Assembly: GCA_030141605.1 (NCBI GenBank)
Contig: JAQGDQ010000989.1
Coordinates: forward strand, 1 to 64,000
Source of the DNA: Tubiluchus corallicola
Taxonomy: Eukaryota > Priapulida > Priapulimorpha > Priapulimorphida > Tubiluchidae
Length of the DNA: 64,000 bases
Direction of reading: 5' to 3'
Within the stretch, counting starts at the first letter, position 1. Every line of letters starts with the position of its first letter. Below are positions 57,707-64,000 of the stretch, one piece after another. The notes under the pieces were generated by a model, which worked only from the letters and a program-made list of their open reading frames with translations, was not told the origin of the DNA and did not search any database. A program made the translations under genes and the position numbers.

Positions 57707-58690
57707 CAGGGCCGGATCAGTACCCCCCTGGGCACTGTCAGCTCAGAGGGACCCCTTCCCCAAAATCCACACCCTTAAGGAGGCCACATTTCCACCCAAG
57801 CAACTCGAGTGACCACTAGACACGCTGACTGCACACACATACAGTGTGCTACAGCCAACATCATGAGCATGTACATTACACACCTATTAGTCTAAAGCTG
57901 AATGACTGGTCCAGCTGAGGATGGAGCAAATCTCTGACCAGTTCATTAAACCAAATATTACCATCTCACTCTCAAATACAAGTGACAATGATAAAATGAA
58001 TGAATAAATCCAAAATCACAAACCATCCCACACCAAAGCTCAATCACAGAGTTATAACAACACACCTTGCACTGTCACAGACAATAACAAATGACCCAGA
58101 TCACCCACACTGCTGCCATCAGGATGCACACACAGGACTCTGCTTGATTCAACAAGAGATGTGTCCCCACTACAATCACTCCGACTGGAACCTGTTATAC
58201 AGAACCCCTACAGTGTGTGTGTGATATTTATGTTTTCGGTAGTTTGCATGGTGTATAACCTGATTGTGTGATCTATTATTAATTTCCCTGCTCTCCTCGA
58301 ACATGCAATATATCTGATCACGGATCGGTTACAACACATATACTGCCTTATTCGTTCGCTGAACAACTGGTCTTGGATCGGTAATGTTTTATCGGTCCCG
58401 CCCCGATTTATTTTTAGCCAATTAACAGTGTATTGTGATCTGCTGCCAATCATTGTAGGCAGCCAAACTGTGAAATAATCAAAATGACTTATACGACAGA
58501 CAATCATGAGACCTCATTTATTGTAAACAACTTTTATTTTACTCTGATTGGAGTAGGTGAAGTTGGGCAGGAGTACCGAGTGCTGTAGAAGTGCCAGCCG
58601 CCGTGGCTCGCGTTTAAATTGAGGAAAAAATATATATACCCAATCGCAAAGGGCCCCTGGGCAAATGTCCATATGGTAGATCCGGCCTTG
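57707..58690. mobile_element. hAT-like element, 984 bp, non-autonomous
   Basis: The ends CAGGGCCGGATC and inverted GATCCGGCCTTG (11 of 12 matching), with GCCCTGGG-like sequence just inside both ends, are of the CAGGGCCGG type common in hAT elements. The flanking 8-mers CGGAGCAC (57699-57706) and CCGAGCAC (58691-58698) match except one base. No transposase. Confidence 0.75.
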
Positions 58691-58698
58691 CCGAGCAC

Positions 58699-59028
58699 AC
58701 TGTATAAGTTAACAATAAAAACCGTTTCCACGGGATAATGGACGATCATTCTGTATACAAGCAGTACTAAGAGCCGATTGCGGAACATTTTCGAGGCAAA
58801 TGCTGGTTATTTTCAGGACAAATTCTGTTTCAAAATTTAAGATTTTAATATGCAAAAAGTGTTTTATAACTTAAATTCTAATGTCTTACTATAGAATAGA
58901 AAATATTTATAAAATATATAAAAAAATACGTTTGCGTGCGTATAAACGAAGTGCCACGCACGTATCTATATTGTTTATCGTACTGACAGTGTTAGCAAAA
59001 CCAGAATTTTCTTTCGGATAGACGTGGT
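58699..59028. other. Spacer before H2B with conserved HDE
   Basis: Non-coding. Near 58999-59015 it carries the minus-strand GAAAGAAAATTCTGGTTTTG element, the HDE of H2B. Confidence 0.6.
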
Positions 59029-59044
59029 GGCCCTGAAAAGGGCC
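59029..59044 (-). terminator. Histone 3' stem-loop of H2B
   Basis: Minus strand GGCCCTTTTCAGGGCC followed by ACCACG, located 34 bp after the H2B stop. Confidence 0.97.
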
Positions 59045-59077
59045 GGTTGGTTTTATAGGTAGAATATTTCTAGCAGT

Positions 59078-59446
59078 TTACTTGGAGCTGGTGTACTTGG
59101 TCACAGCCTTGGTTCCTTCACTCACAGCGTGCTTAGCCAACTCTCCTGGAAGGAGAAGACGGACAGCAGTCTGGATCTCTCTGCTTGTGATGGTGGAACG
59201 TTTGTTGTAGTGAGCAAGACGAGAAGCTTCTCCAGATATTCTCTCGAACAAATCATTGACGAAACTGTTCATGATGCTCATAGCTTTGCTAGAGATTCCA
59301 GTATCTGGGTGAACTTGCTTCAACACCTTGTAGATGTAAATGCTGTAGCTTTCCTTTCTCTTTCGCCTCTTCTTCTTCTCAGACGTTGGTCTCTTCTGGG
59401 CCTTGCCCGCCTTCTTAGCAGCTTTTCCACTTGGTTTAGGAGGCAT
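59078..59446 (-). CDS. H2B: Histone H2B
   Basis: 122 aa: a lysine/proline-rich tail ([20 protein letters not shown]) and the histone fold beginning [20 protein letters not shown], ending [14 protein letters not shown]. It pairs with H2A in the nucleosome. The short tail and sequence are arthropod-like. It is intronless, has a TATA box about 85 bp upstream and is divergent from H2A with 315 bp between start codons. Confidence 0.99.
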   Translation of the reverse strand: MPPKPSGKAAKKAGKAQKRPTSEKKKRRKRKESYSIYIYKVLKQVHPDTGISSKAMSIMNSFVNDLFERISGEASRLAHYNKRSTITSREIQTAVRLLLPGELAKHAVSEGTKAVTKYTSSK

Positions 59447-59525
59447 CTTATCTTGAATCTAAAAACAGCGCGCTAATAACTCCGTATAATCAAACGAATG
59501 AATGATTTACCGAGCTACTGCTGCG

Positions 59526-59690
59526 CTTATATAGGGTGAAGCGGATTGAGTGCGCAAGCTTACCACGCTTGAGCAAACACAACCGCTATATTCGTCACAG
59601 GGTGGTCACAACGAACTTGTCGGTTATTGGTTGTTCGCTGCTACGTGGGTAAAGCCGGCTGCGTCTTTCAATCCAGGGAAGGATATATAA
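59526..59690. promoter_or_regulatory. Divergent H2B/H2A promoter, TATA boxes
   Basis: The minus-strand TATATAA box (about 59527-59534) serves H2B; the plus-strand TATATAA at 59684-59690 serves H2A, about 72 bp before its ATG. Confidence 0.75.
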
Positions 59691-59755
59691 GCTGCTCTTC
59701 GTGATTCCTTGCAGTAATTATTTTTACTTCGAAGTATTCTGGTGTTACGTTATAA

Positions 59756-60139
<384 letters not shown>

Positions 60140-60171
60140 ATACTCCTGTCTTTCTATCAATAAAACCAACC

Positions 60172-60187
60172 GGCCCTTTTCAGGGCC
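60172..60187 (+). terminator. Histone 3' stem-loop of H2A
   Basis: GGCCCTTTTCAGGGCC with CCAA before and ACCAAA after; GAAACAAAATTCTGATTTTG downstream is the HDE. An AATAAA just before it could also allow polyadenylation. Confidence 0.97.
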
Positions 60188-60199
60188 ACCAAATTTTAC

Positions 60200-61900
60200 C
60201 GAAACAAAATTCTGATTTTGCTGTTTCCATTCGCTCCGTACCTTATTTGTACGACACCTTTTTGGTTTTAAGATTATATTTAATATATATGTACTATTCA
60301 CGTACTAAAGAAACGTAATATTAATGCCCTGTGCACGTGGCTGCAAATGCATGCGGTCCTCCAACTATCACGGTTAGGATAATGCATTTAGGCGCGGAAA
60401 GAGCCCCAACACAAAGGCGGTTACTAAGCACTCCTGTGTCGTTCAAAAATTTACCGTTGCAAGAGAGCGGTAGAATATTCAACGCAGCGAGGATTTTAGA
60501 CCCCTTAGGCGTTCGTTGCATGATGCATCGGGGAGTTTAAGCGCGGCTATTATTGCATACGTACATTTGCCGTGTGATAGTTCAATTCAACTTGTTTGTC
60601 TCTTTTGCACGGTATAACAATGTACAATATTTAGTTGTGCATACTACTGCTATGATAATTGAGACAGGGTGGCTAAAGAACAAGAGGTCACCTAGCACCC
60701 CTATTTATGCAACATTGATTAGTATGGTTAATTGAGTGACACTAGTTGCATGTTTGTGCGAGATTTATTTAACTTGACAAAACAAACAGAAATAATAACC
60801 ATGCATCAAAATATATTGTCAATAAAAGTTGAAGTAACATATGAAATACGCTGGAAAAAAATTAATTACTCGCCTTATAAGGTCACATGCAAATTATAAT
60901 CAAACAGTTCATGAAAATAACAAAGTATAAAGTAATATTAATAGCAACCATGCGTATTGTGTAAAAAATTGATAACAGTGAAATACATTAGGAAAAAATT
61001 AATTACATGTAAAACAAAATCACAAAAAATGAAATTATAATTACAAAAATGTGAACTAAGATGTCAAAATAAACCATGCATCAAAATAATGAAATGTGTC
61101 TCTATGGAGATGGAACATCAAAGTACCTTGAGCACCAGAATTATCAAAAATCCTGCTCCATTGCACTGCTATTTAACTTTGTTATAACTTTTTTGCCCTG
61201 GTAAAAATGACATCGTTATTACAAATGAGAAAAGTGTGGTTGCCTGGTGTCTCCACCTTCAGGCAGTATGAGGTACTTTTTCTCACGAAAGTTTATAATG
61301 CTGTTTGAAAAAATGGCTCCATGGGACTTCTTTGATTCGCAACGCTTACCTAAAGTTGATTACTGATTGTATACTGATTACTATTTAATAAAATATATAT
61401 TTGTTTGATAAATTTAGAAAACTCAATTTTTCGCGTGGCCTATTTGTTGAGTTTTTGGCATGCCACACTTTGTGAGTTTTTACAAGTGTACGAGAGCTAA
61501 TCCAAACAAAAGTGATAAAACAATGGAATATGCCTCCTTCTACTGTACGTATGATACAATATTATCTCTGCAATGGACTGAAGATGAGTAAATCTTACTT
61601 TGATAATGAAAGAAGCCACTAGCAGTGACATAATAATAATTTATTTTAACTTCTGACGCTTTTGTCTTCAGGCATTTCGTCTTGAAAACGAATAATTTTT
61701 TTGATTTCAGATTTTGCATCTTGGAAAATGATTGCTTTCAACTATTATTATTGTTATTATTATATTATTATTATGATGTAATATCGCAATAATATTCTGT
61801 AGTCATGTGATTTCATTTTATGCTTTATTTGTTTACAACACTTCTCTATACTTTAGTCAACTGATTTTTATTATTTTCAAGCTAGCTGATTTTGAAGTAC
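60200..61900. other. Non-coding interval after the histone cluster
   Basis: 60320-60545 is open on both strands and less AT-rich, possibly a transposon remnant, but no family motif was seen. The rest is AT-rich with ATT/ATA runs. No H1 gene is present. Confidence 0.4.
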
Positions 61901-62103
61901 GGTAAAAAGTCTACATTTTAACACAATTAATACTACAGAAGCGTTTCGGATAATTATATAATAGATTAAAAACTTAATTAACAGCGGGCGAGCCCAACTA
62001 TTGATGACATCACAAACTAACCTAATTTTCAACAGCAAAAATATTCCACGAGCGCGTTGAACGTGTTTGCAAAAGAGAAAATTGTACAGTGCTATTGTAA
62101 TTT
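61901..62103. repeat. Dispersed repeat, copy 2 (see 7182-7385)
   Basis: Same orientation as copy 1, sharing AACTATTGATGACATCACAA and TCCACGAGCG. Confidence 0.8.
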
Positions 62104-62539
62104 ACCATATGGTAAAGGCCTTACCATAGATGACATTTGTTGAGCAGAGTTAATAGGAAATGGAGTTTTGGTGGATAAGTAAGATGATGATCCTGATTAT
62201 GTTGCAACGATGGATGATGTACATATGTGGGAAGAAGAACACAGAAGAATGCCACATGGGGCATATTTTTCTTAAATACAGGCAGGCTACAGTTACCTGC
62301 CCGAATTTTCAATATACTGGATGATAACATTTTCTAGGTGTACTTTCAACTTTCAAACTTCTAAGCCATAAATAATTTCAAGCTTTTGCGCTAGATTTTT
62401 TATTCAAATCGCCTCAAGGAAGACCAGGGGCTATTGAGAGGAAGACATTTTTTAAAATTTGTAACAGAAATCTTTTCACTTTAGGAAGGTATAGAAATGG
62501 CGATAATGAGCCGGAATGTTTTAGCGATGCAGAAGAAAA

Positions 62540-62593
62540 CTGATATTTTCCTGTAAACTGATATTTTCCTGTAAACTGATATTTTCCTGTAAT
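62540..62593 (+). repeat. 18-bp tandem repeat, 3 copies
   Basis: CTGATATTTTCCTGTAAA three times, the last ending AAT. Confidence 0.95.
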
Positions 62594-62704
62594 TGATGCA
62601 GACAGCTGACTGAAGACAAGCACATCAAATTATATGGATCCGAAGTCGGAGTAGATTCAAGCAGTGATCCAACGATAAAAGTTCATAAACTTGTCCAAGC
62701 GGGA

Positions 62705-63300
62705 TACAATTTAATTCAATTCAACTCAAATTTTTATTTCGGGAAATGAGACCATATAAAATACAAATACACTATTAAAATGAAATAAAATACTATAAAA
62801 TAAAAATTATTCAGGGTTAAAAAAATATTATATTCAGCGTTAGTAAACTAAAAACTAAATAAATTTTAGAGGCTAATTATGTAATAATTCGTTTCATTTC
62901 ACAAAAAGTAAGATTTGACAAGTATATGTGAGTTAATAATAGCAGTTATAATACTATTGCCAGTGCACAGTAGTAATCTGTTTCGAAACCTATAACATAA
63001 TCTTCTGCCAACATGACTAAAATCTGGTAGAGATAGGTTTACACACGTACCAGAAGCACCACAACCGTAATTTAAACGAAACAGTTTTCTATAACCATTG
63101 CTGTATGCAATACGCAGTCTATTTATCACACCCTTACTGCAATTAGTCCATAAAGACATACAGTACAGTATTGGTATCATGGACTTTCTGACAAACCTGG
63201 ACCAAATGCCTCCTGCAGGAAGCACCGTGTTTGCAATACCTATGAATCTTGGAGATGGTTCAGAAGCTCCAGTGAGAGATATCAAATTCGCTGGTATGGG
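62705..63300 (-). mobile_element. 3' end of a CR1/L2-type LINE
   Basis: The minus frame contains KGVINRLRIAYSNGYRKLFR, LNYGCGASGTCVNLSLPDFS and CYRFRNRLLLC. This is the conserved block after the RT thumb in CR1/L2-like LINEs (..AYNN..R.L......S.SGMFV.L..P.F...). The element ends in a short TTGAATTGAATTAAATT-type tail near 62705-62725, usual for these families. The RT core is missing, so it is 5'-truncated. Confidence 0.75.
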
Positions 63301-63324
63301 CTTAATATATATATATAATCGCCC

Positions 63325-63388
63325 GCAAATGGTGCCGTCGTCGGAGCTGTAGATTCGAGGCTGCAGCTTCGACAACGGCACCATTTGC
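63325..63388. repeat. 24-bp hairpin
   Basis: GCAAATGGTGCCGTCGTCGG(AGCT) is followed after a 16-bp loop by its near-perfect inverse (AGCTTCGACAACGGCACCAT TTGC), with two mismatches. No associated gene. Confidence 0.85.
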
Positions 63389-63506
63389 CGCGATCTACAT
63401 ATCAAACGAAAGGTCTCGATCTAGTATCGTGCCATTGGGGGTTTATTTTTCGAATCGGGCCCACCGGGAGGAACGGGGGGGGGGCGAAAAACCTCCAAAA
63501 ATGGCC

Positions 63507-64000
63507 ATGTTAGCTATGTGGGTGGGCCAGTTGCTCTCCACTGGGCCTGAAACCAGTCCTGAGTCACACGCGGCCGGGATTTGCGGTAATTGTAGAATAT
63601 TACATATTGTCATTACATTAATAGTTTTTTTTAACTTTATTCAACAATCGACTACATTTTATTCAAGTCCCGGTGTTTTCACTATACACTTTTCCAAGTT
63701 ACAACTTCCTTAGAATTACTTCCGGTCGTGACGTATTCCTGAAAAACTCCATCATCTGGCTAAACTGCATTACTATGTCATGGTCGAATATTTCCTTTTC
63801 TGGATGACTGGGATAAGAACACGCCCGTTCGTGTATTTTCCTTAGAGGAAGTTGAAAAATGTTTGGACTTGCCGGCCATTTTCTTGATTCATCCTGAATG
63901 AGTAACGTACTTCTGTTGCTTCTAATGGACAAGACGACCACAACACAAACGTTTATATAAAATTTTAGTGTTTAGTAAAGACTTTGTGTTTATCTATGTC
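63507..64000 (+). repeat. Promoter-containing repeat, copy 2, cut by window end
   Basis: Counterpart of 31199-31652 with a better TATA box (TATATAAAA, 63954-63962). The window ends about 22 bp before the position corresponding to the ATG of the small secreted-peptide ORF. Confidence 0.88.

Noticed and set aside
63699-63941. Minus-strand ORF (FSQMMEFFRNTSRPEVILRK)
   Set aside because: The corresponding frame in the duplicate at 31.3-31.6 kb is interrupted, so coding is not conserved.

Overview
The window is nuclear DNA of an AT-rich animal genome. It has spliced genes with GT..AG introns, replication-dependent histone genes ending in the metazoan 3' stem-loop, and many transposon relics. The H2A, H2B and H3.2 sequences, together with DCC/frazzled-type, Rieske and ABHD13-type genes, fit a protostome and most likely an arthropod. 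A chelicerate such as a horseshoe crab is possible, but that is a guess.

Layout. 1-4041 holds the 3' part of a BEL/Pao LTR retrotransposon with an intact pol frame and a recognisable 3' LTR. A 22-bp minisatellite follows (4135-4413). Two exons of a pentraxin-like lectin domain lie at 4859-5722, separated by a long CT microsatellite. 6.6-12.0 kb is mostly miniature inverted-repeat elements in AT-rich DNA. 12.2-22.1 kb is a seven-coding-exon ABHD13-like serine hydrolase gene (+). Exons 2-4 of this gene are tightly bracketed by an inverted pair of roughly 0.6-kb repeats. 22.9-23.5 kb is a 52-bp minisatellite. 24.07-28.46 kb is the complete four-exon gene for the mitochondrial Rieske iron-sulfur protein (-).

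29.2-30.9 kb is a diverged second copy of the DNA downstream of histone H4, including an orphan histone 3' processing signal. 31.2-31.9 kb has a promoter-like repeat leading into a small secreted acidic peptide ORF; the same promoter region recurs at 63.5-64.0 kb, cut by the window edge. 33.0-39.0 kb (-) carries exons for DCC/neogenin/frazzled fibronectin-III domains in an unusual order (FN5, FN6, then FN2-FN3 twice), the last part being a 2.3-kb tandem duplication. 39.3-40.3 kb is a pogo-family element that keeps its DNA-binding domains but not its catalytic domain. 41.5-43.1 kb is a 39-bp minisatellite open on both strands. 43.7-44.95 kb is a long inverted repeat. 48.35-51.99 kb is a DNA transposon with an 8-bp target duplication, holding a decayed non-LTR retrotransposon. 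An ASH-like exon (-) lies at 53.2 kb.

55.5-60.2 kb is a histone cluster: H4(-)/H3(+) and H2B(-)/H2A(+) divergent pairs with TATA boxes, 3' stem-loops and conserved purine-rich downstream elements, but no H1. A 5S-rRNA-derived sequence and a hAT-like element sit between the pairs. The last 4 kb hold dispersed repeats and a LINE 3' end.

Functionally the window mixes unrelated loci: respiration (Rieske), a membrane hydrolase, axon-guidance receptor exons and chromatin proteins. The histone genes are the only co-regulated block. All coordinates and splice junctions were read by eye and may be off by a base or two.
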